Origin: Acidobacteriota bacterium
GTDB lineage: Bacteria; Acidobacteriota; Terriglobia; Bryobacterales; Bryobacteraceae
Reading direction: 5' to 3'
Length of the DNA: 64,000 nucleotides
Assembly: GCA_026394075.1 (NCBI GenBank)
Contig: JAPKYX010000216.1
Span: 23,934 to 87,933 of the forward strand
The first letter of the stretch is position 1; every line of letters begins with the position of its first letter. Of the stretch, positions 24,467 through 34,344 are shown one piece after another. A program made the position numbers and the translations under genes. A model generated the notes under the pieces. That model was not told where the DNA came from, did not search any database, and saw nothing but the letters and a program-made list of their open reading frames with translations.

Positions 24467-25762
24467 ATGAGATTGTGTTCCCGGCGGCTGGGATGGCTTG
24501 TTTTCTTCACGACTTGTGCGATGGCGCTGGCCGCGGACAGCCGCTTGATCACCGCGGTGCAGCAACGGGACCAGAAGCTGGTGCTGGAACTGGTGAAGCA
24601 GGGCGCGGATGTCAATGCCGCGCGCGCTGATGGTTCCACCGCGCTCGGCTGGGCGGCGCGGCGGGAGGATGCCGAATTGGTCAGCGTCCTCGTGCGGGCC
24701 GGGGCCAAGGTAAATGTCGCGGACGAGAACGCCGAGACTCCGCTGACACTGGCCTGCGGGCAGGGCAATGCGGCGGTGGCGAAGCTGTTGCTGGAGGCCA
24801 AGGCCGACGTGAACGCCCGGCGCTGGAATGGCGAATCGGCGTTGATGCTGGCGGTCAACTCCGGCAATGCGGCCCTCGTGAAACTGTTGCTCGATGCCGG
24901 GGCATTGGTGAACGTAGCCGAAGATCGCGCGGGACAAACTGCGTTGATGTGGGCCACGGCGGAAGGCAAGGCCGAGATTGTCAAGCTGCTGCTCGAAAAG
25001 GGTGCCGACCCGAAAGCCGTGTCCAAGGGCCGCTACACTCCGCTGCTGCTGGCGGCGCAACGGGGCGACCAGCCCAGTGTCCAGGCCTTGCTGACGGCGG
25101 GCGCCGATGCGTTGGCTAAGGCTCCCGATGGCAGCACCGCCTTTTCTATCGCCCTGGCTCGCGGGCACGAAGCCGTAGCGCGGATGCTGCTGGAGAAGGG
25201 CGCCGATGTCAACGCCAAGGACACCAACGGAGGCACGCCCTTGCATGAAGCGGTCCGCCAAGGCAAGACCGCACTGGTGCGCGACCTGGTGGCGCGCGGG
25301 GCCAGCCTGCAAGCGCGAACCGAAGTACAGGCCGGGCAACGTCCCAGCCCGTTCCGCAACTATGGCCTCACGCCATTTCTGACCGCCGCCGAAGCCGGCA
25401 ATGTAGAGCTGATGAAGGAACTGATCAAGTTGGGCTCCGACCCTAAGGAGAAGAACCCCGATGGCGTGGGCGCTCTACTGCTCACCACCGGCAGCCGCAA
25501 GATCGACGCCGTCAAGTTCGTCCTGGAACAAGGTGCCGACGTGAATGAATCCCGCAAGGGCGGCGGCAACGCCCTCCACACCGCCATCCGCTTCGGAGCC
25601 AACGAGATCATTCAACTGCTGGTGGACCGTGGCGCGGACCTCACCATCAAGGACCGTTTCGGCCGCACGCCGCTTGAAGAAGCCGAGTTCGAGGCCCCGA
25701 AACCAACCATCGAGCTGATGCGCAAAATAATGGCCGCCAAAGCGCCGCCCAAGGCGCAGTAG
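24467..25762 (+). CDS. Exported ankyrin-repeat protein
   Basis: A 431-residue protein with a signal peptide (RRLGWLVFFTTCAMALA) followed by about twelve ankyrin repeats, each with the G-A-D-x-N/P-x-x-x-x-x-G-x-T-x-L signature (for example QGADVNAARADGSTALGWAA and KGADVNAKDTNGGTPLHEAV). The repeats occupy residues 25-425 and leave no other domain. Periplasmic or secreted ankyrin proteins mediate protein contacts; the partner is unknown. It is divergent from the DUF1592 gene (53-bp gap) and convergent with the M24 peptidase (4-bp gap). Confidence 0.9.
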   Translation: MRLCSRRLGWLVFFTTCAMALAADSRLITAVQQRDQKLVLELVKQGADVNAARADGSTALGWAARREDAELVSVLVRAGAKVNVADENAETPLTLACGQGNAAVAKLLLEAKADVNARRWNGESALMLAVNSGNAALVKLLLDAGALVNVAEDRAGQTALMWATAEGKAEIVKLLLEKGADPKAVSKGRYTPLLLAAQRGDQPSVQALLTAGADALAKAPDGSTAFSIALARGHEAVARMLLEKGADVNAKDTNGGTPLHEAVRQGKTALVRDLVARGASLQARTEVQAGQRPSPFRNYGLTPFLTAAEAGNVELMKELIKLGSDPKEKNPDGVGALLLTTGSRKIDAVKFVLEQGADVNESRKGGGNALHTAIRFGANEIIQLLVDRGADLTIKDRFGRTPLEEAEFEAPKPTIELMRKIMAAKAPPKAQ

Positions 25763-25766
25763 CTCC

Positions 25767-27185
25767 CTATCGCGGCGGAAACTGTTGCAGCATCCCGGCG
25801 CCGCCCATCAGCTTTTCGATGTCCGCCAGCTTGGAGGGCAGGAAATCCGTAAAGTTCTCGTAGCCGGTTTCCGTGATCACGATCACGTCCTCGTACCGGA
25901 TGTAGAGATTCTCGTCTTGGACGCGCAGTTGTGGGTCGATCGAGAAGACATGCCCCGGCTTCAGCGGACCGCGATGGTATGGGCCATCGTCATGCACGGC
26001 CAGCCCCACTGGGTGCGAGAAGACGCCGCCGCCACTTTCCACCAGCAGCCGTGCGCCCCGCTCATAGCTGGGCTTTGAGAACTTCCAGCGGGCGAACACT
26101 GCCTCCATGTCCGCCCGCGTCTCATCGCGGATCTGGTCCACGGTCTTGCCCGGTTTGATCCGTGCCAGGATGGCGTCGCGATACTCCAGGACAAACCCGA
26201 GCAGCTCGCGCTGAGCCGGCGTAAACTTGCCGTTCACCGGCCACATACGCGTGACGTCGCTGGTGTAGTAGCGATAGTCCGGCGCAAAGTCCATCAGCAC
26301 CAGATCGCCACTTTTCAGCGGGCTCAGATTGCGGTAGTAATGCGGATTCCAGATATTGGCCGTGCCCGCAGCGGTGATGGAGCGGTAGCCTTCCAGCCGC
26401 GCGCCGCCCGCCAGAAATACATAGCGCGCCGCGGCGTCCAAGTGATACTCCGACAACCCGGTGCGTGTGGTCTTGATCGCCTCCATGATGGCGTAGCCCG
26501 CCAGTTGCGAGGCCCGGCGGATCAGCGCGATCTCGCGCGTGCTTTTGACGCTGCGCAGTTCGTCCAGGATCGGCGTCAGGTCCTCCACTTTGGCGCGCGG
26601 ATAACGGTTGCGGATCAGCGCGGCGAAATGCTCCTCGCGGGACAAGCGCCCATCCCAGGGGTCCAGCGAGATGGCGGCGTTGGAGGCCTGCGCTTCAATC
26701 CGTTGCTGCGCGGCCCCTTCAGCGGGCGAAAACAGCGTGTAGATGGTGGCGGGCACGCCGCCCTGTTCGCCCAACCAGTTGGTGCGCATGGCCTCGGTGC
26801 TCACCACCGTGTCGGCCCCGGTGTACTGTTGCGCCAACTGAGCATCGTCGGCGGACAGCACCCGCCCTTCGCTCTGCTCCAGCCGCCGATTGCGCGGCGG
26901 TAGATAGAGCGTCGCCTTCTTGGTCCGGCCATCGAGCAACAGATACGAATGCGGCGTCTCCACGCCACACAGGTAGTAGAACTCGTTCGATTGGCGCGGG
27001 AAGGCAAAGCCCCGCTCAAAGGGTGCACCCTGCAGCACGGCCACCGCGTTGGGGCCGATCTGGGCATAGATCTTCGACCAGCGCGTGCGAAACTCCTCGG
27101 CAGGAAAATCCTGCTGGAAGTAGAGCGCGCTTTGGCCGAAGGCCGGGGCGGCCAGGGCGAACAGAAACAAGCGAGGGAAGGTCAT
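25767..27185 (-). CDS. Exported M24 family Xaa-Pro aminopeptidase
   Basis: A 472-residue protein with a signal peptide (FPRLFLFALAAPAFGQ). Residues 20-190 are the creatinase/prolidase N-terminal domain (NEFYYLCGVETPHSYLLLDG). Residues 215-460 are the pita-bread metallopeptidase with its five ligands: D in LMDFAPDYRYYTSDVTRMWP (two Asp), H in FSHPVGLAVHDDG, E in IRYEDVIVITETG, and the associated catalytic histidines. It removes N-terminal residues before proline. It is placed 23 bp downstream of the S9 peptidase gene, so both probably serve peptide scavenging in the periplasm. Confidence 0.92.
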   Translation of the reverse strand: MTFPRLFLFALAAPAFGQSALYFQQDFPAEEFRTRWSKIYAQIGPNAVAVLQGAPFERGFAFPRQSNEFYYLCGVETPHSYLLLDGRTKKATLYLPPRNRRLEQSEGRVLSADDAQLAQQYTGADTVVSTEAMRTNWLGEQGGVPATIYTLFSPAEGAAQQRIEAQASNAAISLDPWDGRLSREEHFAALIRNRYPRAKVEDLTPILDELRSVKSTREIALIRRASQLAGYAIMEAIKTTRTGLSEYHLDAAARYVFLAGGARLEGYRSITAAGTANIWNPHYYRNLSPLKSGDLVLMDFAPDYRYYTSDVTRMWPVNGKFTPAQRELLGFVLEYRDAILARIKPGKTVDQIRDETRADMEAVFARWKFSKPSYERGARLLVESGGGVFSHPVGLAVHDDGPYHRGPLKPGHVFSIDPQLRVQDENLYIRYEDVIVITETGYENFTDFLPSKLADIEKLMGGAGMLQQFPPR

Positions 27186-27208
27186 AAGTTCAACTCTGTT
27201 TAGATACT

Positions 27209-29251
27209 TTAGTTGGGCGTCGGCCCGGTACCCAGATACTGCTGCCACCACAACAGCTCCTGCCGGTAACGATGGACGGTGTCCCAGGGTGACCAGCCGC
27301 CGTGCGACGTATTCGGATAGCGCACAAACTTCGCGGGAACCTGGCGCTTCTTCAAGGCCGTGTACATCTCCTCGGCCTGCGCAATCGGCACCCGGTGATC
27401 AGCTTCACCATGCACGAACAACGTCGGCGTCGAGACCTTGTCGGCGTAAGTAATGGGCGACTGGCGGATCATGGTGCGGTTGCCTTCCGGCTCCCAGGGA
27501 TAGCCGAGAAACTCCGTTTCCTTGGTGCGCGGAATGTCGCCCGTGCCGTAGTTGCTGATCCAGTTGGTGGGCCCCGCGCCGACTACAGCCGCCGCAAAGC
27601 GATTCGTGTGGCCGATCAGCCAGTTGGTCAAAAAGCCGCCATAGGAATACCCCGTGACGCCCAGGCGCTTGGGGTCCGCTGAGTAGTGGCGCAGCGCGTA
27701 GTCCAAGCCCGCCATCACGTCCTCCATGTCCCGGTCACCCCAAGCGCCCCACGTGCCCCAGCGGAACTTCTCGCCGTAACCCGTGCTGGCTCGCGGATTG
27801 GTGGAGACCACGATGTAGCCCGCCGCCGCCAGCAGTTGGTGAGGGTAGGCGAAGTTGTTGGCGTAGGCCCCATGCGGGCCGCCGTGGCTGGTCAGGATCA
27901 GCGGATACTTGCCTTTGCTCGCGCTATAGCCGGGAGGCAGCAGCACCCAGCCATCAATTGAGGTGCCGTCCTTGCTGTCAAAGCGAATCCGTTCGGTGGC
28001 GCCCAGCTGAAAGGCGGCGGGCGTGGTCAGCATCTTCTCCGCACCAGCGGCGATGCCATTAAATGGCGCGATGAAGAGCGTGCCGGGGTGATCGGGGTCA
28101 CTGCCTAGATACGCCATCTGCTCGCCCGGTTCAGTCATGGAGAAGCCGGACAGCACGCGGTCGCCCTTTGTCACGGGCTGCACTTCGCCCGTGGCCACCG
28201 TCAACCGGAACAGGTGCGCGGTGCCCCTATCCTGAGCTTCAAAATAGATCGCTTGCCCATCCGCAGACCAGCGCGGAGAAACCGGCATGCCGTCCCAGTT
28301 GGCGGTCAGGTTGCGCGGCGGCTGGGCGTTGGCAGCAGAGAACACCGCAATGTCCTCGGGGCTGCCAAAACGCTGCTTCAGCTTCAGCACCAAACCCAGG
28401 CCCTGCTCCCGGACCACGGCGATTGAGTGGCCATCGGGTGACCACGTGGGGCTCTGGTGGTGATAGCCATCATCGGCGGACAAGCGCAGCAGGCTCCGGC
28501 CGGCAAGCGTGAAAGCATAGAGATCCGCGCGCTCATACGCATACTCATCGCGCTGATGGGTGTTGGCCGTAAAGGCCAGCCGCTGGCTGTCGGGTGACCA
28601 GGTGACGCCGCTCACATCCACGCCCAACCGCGTCAACTGCAGCGGCGCACCGCCAGCGCGGGCAACAACGTACAGCTCTTGCGGCGGCGTAGCCACCGGG
28701 TCGCGCGGGTCCGGCAAATAGCCCCGGCCGTCGAACCGGAAATTCATCCAGTCGTAGATGCGCCCCTTGAAGCGCTTCTCCACTTGGCGGTCGAACTCCG
28801 AAAGCTCCGCTGCGGGTTTCGCTGGCGGAGGCGTGCGCTTGGTGAAGGCAATCCAGACGTTGTCTGGGCTGAACACCGGACGGCCCTCGACACCAGGAAT
28901 CTCCACGCGCGGCGTACCTGGCACATCCATCTTCAGGAAGTAAGTTTTGCCCGCGGAAGTGAAGGCCAGCAACTGGCCATCCGGGCTCCACTGCGGCGCC
29001 GTCGCGCCACCCGCTTCCCCCGCCACCCGGACCGCCGCCGTGGAACCATCCGCGGGCACCAGCCAGATCTCACTATGCCGCCGATTCTCGGCTTCGACGA
29101 TGGTGGTCCTGACATAGGCCACCCGCTTGCCATCGGGCGAAATAGCCGGCGACGAGAGCGTTTCCAGCCGGTAGTAATCGGCCAGCGTCACAGGGGCAGG
29201 CTGGGCCAGCAAGAGCGCTGAAAAGATCAGGCCAAAAGCAGCGGTGCGCAT
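27209..29251 (-). CDS. Exported S9 family prolyl oligopeptidase
   Basis: A 680-residue serine peptidase with a signal peptide (MRTAAFGLIFSALLLAQPA). Residues 25-410 form the beta-propeller (SSPAISPDGKRVAYV and WSPDGHSIAVV TolB/WD40-like blades). Residues 430-670 are the alpha/beta-hydrolase domain with the catalytic triad in TGYSYGGFLTNW (Ser), HGEADHRVP (Asp) and NTSHGGW (His). It belongs to the acylaminoacyl/dipeptidyl peptidase group (S9C-like). The chosen ATG 29251 is the one that yields the leader; an upstream in-frame extension runs into a REP-like repeat. Confidence 0.93.
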   Translation of the reverse strand: MRTAAFGLIFSALLLAQPAPVTLADYYRLETLSSPAISPDGKRVAYVRTTIVEAENRRHSEIWLVPADGSTAAVRVAGEAGGATAPQWSPDGQLLAFTSAGKTYFLKMDVPGTPRVEIPGVEGRPVFSPDNVWIAFTKRTPPPAKPAAELSEFDRQVEKRFKGRIYDWMNFRFDGRGYLPDPRDPVATPPQELYVVARAGGAPLQLTRLGVDVSGVTWSPDSQRLAFTANTHQRDEYAYERADLYAFTLAGRSLLRLSADDGYHHQSPTWSPDGHSIAVVREQGLGLVLKLKQRFGSPEDIAVFSAANAQPPRNLTANWDGMPVSPRWSADGQAIYFEAQDRGTAHLFRLTVATGEVQPVTKGDRVLSGFSMTEPGEQMAYLGSDPDHPGTLFIAPFNGIAAGAEKMLTTPAAFQLGATERIRFDSKDGTSIDGWVLLPPGYSASKGKYPLILTSHGGPHGAYANNFAYPHQLLAAAGYIVVSTNPRASTGYGEKFRWGTWGAWGDRDMEDVMAGLDYALRHYSADPKRLGVTGYSYGGFLTNWLIGHTNRFAAAVVGAGPTNWISNYGTGDIPRTKETEFLGYPWEPEGNRTMIRQSPITYADKVSTPTLFVHGEADHRVPIAQAEEMYTALKKRQVPAKFVRYPNTSHGGWSPWDTVHRYRQELLWWQQYLGTGPTPN

Positions 29252-29412
29252 TGAATCGGAGGCTCCTGAAGTGAAGTCGGAGGCGCAGCAGGCAACGGGG
29301 CCTCGCGGTGCCGGGCCCGGGAGATCTCCCAGCATACACAAATCACATTGCAGGCGAGCGCGGCTGGGCACCTTCCGGCGCAAGATCCCGCAATCCGCAT
29401 GCTGGCGCATGG

Positions 29413-29478
29413 CGGCTCGGAAATGCGCGCCCGTCATCGACATTTACTTACCGAGCCGTGACCGCAAGGGAGCGGTGC
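29413..29478. repeat. REP-like GC-rich palindromic element
   Basis: CGGCTCGG (29413-29420) pairs with CCGAGCCG (29451-29458), followed by TGACCGCAAGGGAGCGGTGC. The unit CCGAGCC-x-x-GAC-x-x-x-x-x-GGAGCGG matches the element at 20.6 kb and, inverted and partial, at 57.2 kb. It lies in the 261-bp gap between the glucosidase and the S9 peptidase genes. Confidence 0.6.
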
Positions 29479-29512
29479 TCAGATCCCCATGGTGCGACGA
29501 AAATGCATCAGC

Positions 29513-32179
29513 CTAAGGCGCAGTCTGCTGCAGCAGTTTCGCCACCAGCGCTGTCCATCCCGTTTGATGGCTGGCCCCTAGTCCGGCGCCGGTGTCGCCG
29601 TGGAAGTACTCGTAGAACAGAATGTGATCCCGGAAGTGCGGGTCGTTCTGGAATAGCGGCGAATCCTCGTAGACCGGACGCCGTCCGTCGGCATCTTTCA
29701 GGAACAATCGCGACAACCGGCGCGACAGCTCCGCCGCTACTTCATCCAGCGGCATGAAGTTCCCTGAGCCGGATGGGCATTCCACCTGCACTGCGTCGCC
29801 GTGGTAGTAACCGAACTTCTGCAGGCTCTCGATCAGCAAGTAGTTCAACGGAAACCAGACCGGTCCGCGCCAGTTCGAATTGCCGCCAAACATCCAGCTG
29901 GAGGACTCGCCGGGCTCATAGTCGATCCGGTAGTCCTGATCATGAACGCGCATCGTATACGGGTGTTGCGCGTGCTCCCGGGACAGGCTGCGGAGGCCGT
30001 GGGGCGACAGAAACTCCGTCTCATCGAGCATCCGGGACATCAACCGTCGCAAGCGTTCGCGGCCCACCAGCGAAAGCAACCGGCGCGAGTTCTGGCCGGG
30101 CCGGGTGAGGGAGGCGAGGTTGCCGCACAGGTCCGGCCGGTTCTCGATAAACCACTTGGTGCGGCGGGCGAAGTTGGGCAGCCGGTCGTAGGTGTCCAGT
30201 TCCAGGCTTTCCACCGCAAACAGCGGGATCAAGCCCACCATGCTGCGGATCTTCAAGTGCATGGACCGCCCGTCCGGGAACTGGAGCCGGTCATAGTAAA
30301 AGCCGTCTTCCTCATCCCACAGGCCCTGGTCACCGGAGCGGTTCATCGCATTGGCGATGTAGAGGAAGTGTTCAAAAAACTTGCTCGCGATGTCTTCGTA
30401 GACCGGATTGTAGAGCGCCAGCTCAATCGCGATCTTCAGCATGTTCAGGCAGTACATCGCCATCCAGGCCGTGCCATCGGATTGTTCCAGCAGGACGCCG
30501 CCGGGCAGCGGGCGCGAACGGTCGAAGACGCCGATGTTATCCAGGCCCAGAAAGCCGCCCTCAAAGATGTTGTTCCCGGCCGAATCCTTGCGGTTCACCC
30601 ACCAGGTGAAGTTCATCAGCAGCTTGTGGAAGACGCTTTCCAGAAACTTGATGTCGCCCTCACCGCGGATGCGCCGGTCGATCTGGAAGACGCGCCAGCA
30701 GGCCCAGGCATGCACCGGCGGATTGACGTCGGAGAAGTTCCACTCATAGGCCGGGATCTGGCCGTTGGGGTGCATGTACCATTCGCGCAACAGCAGGCTC
30801 AACTGGCCTTTGGCGAACTCCGGGTCAATCAGCGCGAATGGAATGGCGTGGAAGGCCGTGTCCCAGGCGGCGTACCAGGGATACTCCCACTTGTCCGGCA
30901 TCGAGATGATGTCTTCATTGAAGACATGGTTCCACGCGCTGTTGCGCCCTTCGGCGCGGTTCACTGGAGGCGGCGGAAAGGCGGGGTCGCCTTTGCTCCA
31001 GTAATGGTAGAACTGCTTGGTCCAGATCAGGCCCGCAAAGGCGTGGCGCTGGACCTGGGGGGCGTCGTCGGTCAAGTCGGGGGGGATGAAGAAGGTGTAG
31101 AACTGATCGGCCTCCGCGATGCGCTCGGCGAAGATCTGGTCGAAGTTCTGGGTCCACAGCTGCTCGGACGGACGTTGCAGCCGCCAGCGGATGGTGCTGG
31201 TCTCACCGGGCGCCAGCGTCATGCGATACCAAGCAGCAGCCTTCGTGCCAATATCAGCCGGGTTGATGGCGTGCTGTTCACCACGCAACACAAAGCGGTG
31301 GAAGGCATCCTTGTAGAAACGCGTGGGCGAGGCGTAGTTGTACAGCAGCTCCGTGTTGGTTTCGTTCTCGGTGAACAGCAGCCGCTCCGGCCGTTCCAGG
31401 TGGAGATGCAACTGCCCCAGCGTCGGCTCATTCAGTTCGACGCACTCGGGACTGGCTTGCGCGAGCGTTGGCCGCACTGCCTCCAGCCCCCAGCTCCAGG
31501 TATTCCGGAACCACACCGTGGGCAGCACGTGCAGCGCCGCCGCCTCCGGCCCGCGATTGGTCACCGTGATCCGGCACAGGATGTCGTCGGGTGAGGCCTT
31601 GGCGTACTCCACCTGCACGTCGAAGTAGCGATCTTCGGCAAAGATGCTGGTGTTGGCCAACTCCAGCTCCGGTGCCGTGCGCGGGCGGCGGCCCATCTCG
31701 CGCAACTGCGAATAAGGGAACTCCCGCTGCGGGTACTTGTAGAGGAACTTCAAGTAAGAATGCGTGGGCGTGGCGTCCAGGTAGTAATAGCACTCCTTGA
31801 CGTCCTCTCCGTGGTTGCCCTCCGGGTTCGACAGCCCGAACAGCTTCTCCTTCAACAGCGGATCGCGCCCATTCCACAACGCCAGGCTCAGGCAGATGCG
31901 CTGGTGGTTGTCACACACGCCAGCCAAACCATCCTCACCCCAGCGGAATGCCTGGGCGTGGGACCGCTCAAACGTCAGCGCCCGCCACGCATCGCCGGAC
32001 AGCGAGTAGTCCTCGCGCACCGTGCCCCAGGCCCGTTCCGCCACGTATGGCCCCCAGCGCCGCCAGTGCTTCTCGCGCCGCGTAGTTTCTTCCAGCCGTT
32101 GGCCTTCCTGTGTCTGCTGGGCGGGACTGCCCGATGGTGAATGGTGCGGGCGGGGGGCTGGTGTGGGGGAGTCGGTCAT
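29513..32179 (-). CDS. GH63 family glucosidase (MGH1/YgjK-type)
   Basis: An 888-residue cytoplasmic protein without signal peptide. Characteristic segments are [13 protein letters not shown] near residue 45, [23 protein letters not shown] near 95, the (alpha/alpha)6-barrel core [18 protein letters not shown] near 430, [30 protein letters not shown] and [18 protein letters not shown] near 785. The C-terminal [22 protein letters not shown] carries the presumed catalytic Glu. Enzymes of this bacterial GH63 group act on alpha-glucosides, mannosylglycerate or related compounds; the substrate is not predictable. ATG 32179 avoids a start 11 codons upstream with no support. A structured 144-nt leader precedes it. 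Confidence 0.88.
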   Translation of the reverse strand: MTDSPTPAPRPHHSPSGSPAQQTQEGQRLEETTRREKHWRRWGPYVAERAWGTVREDYSLSGDAWRALTFERSHAQAFRWGEDGLAGVCDNHQRICLSLALWNGRDPLLKEKLFGLSNPEGNHGEDVKECYYYLDATPTHSYLKFLYKYPQREFPYSQLREMGRRPRTAPELELANTSIFAEDRYFDVQVEYAKASPDDILCRITVTNRGPEAAALHVLPTVWFRNTWSWGLEAVRPTLAQASPECVELNEPTLGQLHLHLERPERLLFTENETNTELLYNYASPTRFYKDAFHRFVLRGEQHAINPADIGTKAAAWYRMTLAPGETSTIRWRLQRPSEQLWTQNFDQIFAERIAEADQFYTFFIPPDLTDDAPQVQRHAFAGLIWTKQFYHYWSKGDPAFPPPPVNRAEGRNSAWNHVFNEDIISMPDKWEYPWYAAWDTAFHAIPFALIDPEFAKGQLSLLLREWYMHPNGQIPAYEWNFSDVNPPVHAWACWRVFQIDRRIRGEGDIKFLESVFHKLLMNFTWWVNRKDSAGNNIFEGGFLGLDNIGVFDRSRPLPGGVLLEQSDGTAWMAMYCLNMLKIAIELALYNPVYEDIASKFFEHFLYIANAMNRSGDQGLWDEEDGFYYDRLQFPDGRSMHLKIRSMVGLIPLFAVESLELDTYDRLPNFARRTKWFIENRPDLCGNLASLTRPGQNSRRLLSLVGRERLRRLMSRMLDETEFLSPHGLRSLSREHAQHPYTMRVHDQDYRIDYEPGESSSWMFGGNSNWRGPVWFPLNYLLIESLQKFGYYHGDAVQVECPSGSGNFMPLDEVAAELSRRLSRLFLKDADGRRPVYEDSPLFQNDPHFRDHILFYEYFHGDTGAGLGASHQTGWTALVAKLLQQTAP

Positions 32180-32218
32180 GCGCAAAAGCTCATCTGATGG
32201 GGCAATCCCCAATTGGTT

Positions 32219-32314
32219 GGCACCAGCGGACCCGCCAAAGCAGCGTCCGGTAGCGCTCTCCCCACCTTATCGACTTTGGCTGGTGCCCGCAGGACCCCGT
32301 ATTTCCCGGACGCT
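32219..32314 (-). other. Interleaved inverted repeats in the glucosidase leader (possible pseudoknot)
   Basis: Three inverted pairs occur in the 144-bp gap: GGCACCAGC (32219-32227) with GCTGGTGCC (32279-32287); GCCAAAG (32234-32240) with CTTTGGC (32274-32280); and AGCGTCCGG (32242-32250) with CCGGACGCT (32306-32314). The first two nest, but the third pairs their loop with sequence outside, which is pseudoknot topology. Function not known. Confidence 0.45.
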
Positions 32315-32323
32315 CAGAGCGGA

Positions 32324-33499
32324 CTAAAGCGGCCGGCTGGCCTTCAGCGTGACGGTTTGCTTCGACTGCCGGTCCTCGATGATCAGCTGGCCGTTCTCGT
32401 GCCGCGCGTCATCCACTTTGGTGAACCCGGCCGGGACGCGCGTGATGAACATCAGGAAGCGGGTGGAGAGCTTCGACTTGGCGGGCAGCCACTTGAACGT
32501 GGGGACACCAAACAGCGTGCCCATCTCCACCGTTTGCCGGCGCGAGACATCATAAGGCTGCGTGCCGAATTCGAGACCTCGCGTCATCGCCAGATTGGTC
32601 GGGTAGTTCAGCCACTCCTGCAGCCACGGGTAGTCATCCCGCCGGTAGAGATAACCCAGCATCAGGCGGCTTTCCGTGTTGATGGCGGTCACGAACTCCA
32701 GGCGCCGGTTGGGGTCCACCGCACACCCCGTGTGGTCCAGCGAATCGGGCTTGGCGGGTGCGGACCGCAGATTGATCGTGCCGCCCGCCTGCAACGGAGC
32801 GATCGGATAGGTGAACTCCTGCCCGCCCAGCAACGTCCGATTGCGCGGAATGTTCTGGTGGGGGCGTGTCTGGCAGCGGCCCACCGAGGCATCCACCACC
32901 GTCACTTCCGGCTTCAGAAACGGGTAGCCGATCGTCGCATGCTCCGCCCAGTTGGCCGGCCGGTCAAACGCCGTCTGACTTTCGAGCGTGCTGTCGACAT
33001 AGACCACCTGCTCGCCCTCCACCAGCTCCACCCGTCGCGTAAACGTCTCCTGGACCAGCGGCAGATTGGCCCGCCAAGTGATCTGCTGAACGCCATCCGC
33101 ATTGGTGGCGGACACGCGCTCCCAGGGCTGACGGTGCGCCTCGCCGTGGCCATCAAGACCCGCCGCCTTTTCCTCTGTTGAAGAAGGGCCGAAGCCGTCG
33201 ACGCAGACGAAGTGGCCGATCGAGTCGCCGAAGCGCGCCGGGATCTTGTGCTCGCGGGCGATGGCCGCCGGGTTCCAAAGCGGGTTTAGGTGTTGCGGAT
33301 CGTCCTTGAGCGTGAAACTGGCAAACGCTCCTCCGCGATTGAGCACCTGCAGTTCGAGTTTGTTGTTCTCTACGACGGTGGCCTCGCGGCCCTCGATGTT
33401 TGCCTGACGCTGCGCCCACACGGCGGAGAGCGCCAGAGTGAAAAACAGGCTTCCGGCAACCCGCGGTAGCCGGGCGGAGAGACCAAGTAGGTGAAGCAT
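32324..33499 (-). CDS. Exported galactose-mutarotase-like protein
   Basis: A 391-residue protein with a signal peptide (RVAGSLFFTLALSAVWAQ). Residues 30-380 have the beta-sandwich pattern of the galactose-mutarotase-like superfamily (ENNKLELQVLNRGGAFASFTLKDD, YVDSTLESQTAFDRPANWAEHATIGYPF, LEFVTAINTESRLMLGYLYRR). No catalytic pair is recognised with confidence, so it may be a carbohydrate-binding rather than an isomerising member. It is upstream of the glucosidase on the same strand, which suggests a common saccharide substrate, though one protein is exported and the other is not. Confidence 0.72.
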   Translation of the reverse strand: MLHLLGLSARLPRVAGSLFFTLALSAVWAQRQANIEGREATVVENNKLELQVLNRGGAFASFTLKDDPQHLNPLWNPAAIAREHKIPARFGDSIGHFVCVDGFGPSSTEEKAAGLDGHGEAHRQPWERVSATNADGVQQITWRANLPLVQETFTRRVELVEGEQVVYVDSTLESQTAFDRPANWAEHATIGYPFLKPEVTVVDASVGRCQTRPHQNIPRNRTLLGGQEFTYPIAPLQAGGTINLRSAPAKPDSLDHTGCAVDPNRRLEFVTAINTESRLMLGYLYRRDDYPWLQEWLNYPTNLAMTRGLEFGTQPYDVSRRQTVEMGTLFGVPTFKWLPAKSKLSTRFLMFITRVPAGFTKVDDARHENGQLIIEDRQSKQTVTLKASRPL

Positions 33500-33611
33500 C
33501 GCCGATATCTTTTCACAACCCAGGCCCCCAAGGGCTCGTCCGGCGCGTCCGCCCCCCTCATTTGATTTCGCTGGCGTTGAGTCTTCTAGCGCAGAAGGGC
33601 ACGCAGACATG

Positions 33612-33654
33612 GGTCCTGTCACCCCTTTTTGGGGGCCACCTTCCGCGCAGGACC
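33612..33654. repeat. Nested palindrome, possible RAYT-type REP element
   Basis: GGTCCTG (33612-33618) and CAGGACC (33648-33654) enclose CCCC-TTTTT-GGGG (33622-33634). The sequence GGTCCTGTCACCCCTTTTT resembles hairpins mobilised by REP-associated tyrosine transposases. It occupies the 274-bp divergent gap between the mutarotase-like and PEP-CTERM genes. No transposase is present; the rest of the gap shows nothing clear except GGAG before the PEP-CTERM start. Confidence 0.45.
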
Positions 33655-33773
33655 ATAAGTTGCCGCCAGATGACAGGGCTAACTGTTGGTCACCCAAGTG
33701 CTCCTCTATTTGGCGTATCGAAAAGTCTGTGAAACCTGACGACAAAGTTAGGCGCAGAAAGGAGTATATCGAT

Positions 33774-34310
33774 ATGAAACGACTATTCGTAGCGGCCTTG
33801 TTGACCGCGAATCTGGCCACGGCTTGTCGCATTTACGATCTCTACCAAGACTGGAGCGACGATCCGGACCGATGGGGTTGGTCGCTCACTGGGGGTTACT
33901 TCGAGAAGGGCTCAGCTGGCATTCTAGTACTACCCGACCCCTGGGCGCGGGTGGGCTGGCAGTATGACGGCCGCTCTGGGGGGCTAGTTAGCATCTCTGG
34001 TTCAGTGGAGTATGCCGAGGGCTTCCAGCTGGCGAGTGATGATTTCGAACTGCTTCTGGATGGGCAGCTGCTGACCTCTGGCACCGTCAGCTATCTCAAT
34101 CCTGGACCGATCCATTTCAGGTTCGGTATCCCGTATACCCACCACGCTAACGTGGAGTTTTTCTTACACGCTACGGGGCCTATCTGCTGTGCCATCGCAA
34201 ATGTGAGCTTGGTGTACGAAACTGTTCCGGAGCCCGGTACATTCGGGCTGATGGCGACCGCCGGGCTGGCCCTGCTGGTGGCTGGCTACCGGCATCACCA
34301 CCAGACCTAA
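33774..34310 (+). CDS. PEP-CTERM sorting domain protein
   Basis: A 178-residue exported protein. It has a signal peptide (KRLFVAALLTANLATA), a beta-rich middle of about 125 residues with no recognised family, and a C-terminal sorting signal: VPEP near residue 151, a hydrophobic helix (FGLMATAGLALLVAGY) and a basic/His tail. PEP-CTERM proteins are processed by exosortase and linked to extracellular polysaccharide. The start is supported by GGAG ten bases upstream of ATG 33774. The exosortase gene is not in the window. Confidence 0.82.
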   Translation: MKRLFVAALLTANLATACRIYDLYQDWSDDPDRWGWSLTGGYFEKGSAGILVLPDPWARVGWQYDGRSGGLVSISGSVEYAEGFQLASDDFELLLDGQLLTSGTVSYLNPGPIHFRFGIPYTHHANVEFFLHATGPICCAIANVSLVYETVPEPGTFGLMATAGLALLVAGYRHHHQT

Positions 34311-34344
34311 ACCGAGAGCGCGAGGCGGGAGGGCGTTTCGGCCT

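Noticed and set aside
29801..31594. A 597-codon open frame on the plus strand opposite the glucosidase gene
   Set aside because: It lies entirely antisense to a well-supported GH63 gene and has no recognisable domain; long antisense frames are expected at this GC content.
33774..33840. The PEP-CTERM protein considered as a lipoprotein because of Cys18
   Set aside because: The residues before the cysteine (A-T-A-C) lack the aliphatic -3 residue of a lipobox, and the C-terminal PEP-CTERM signal explains sorting.
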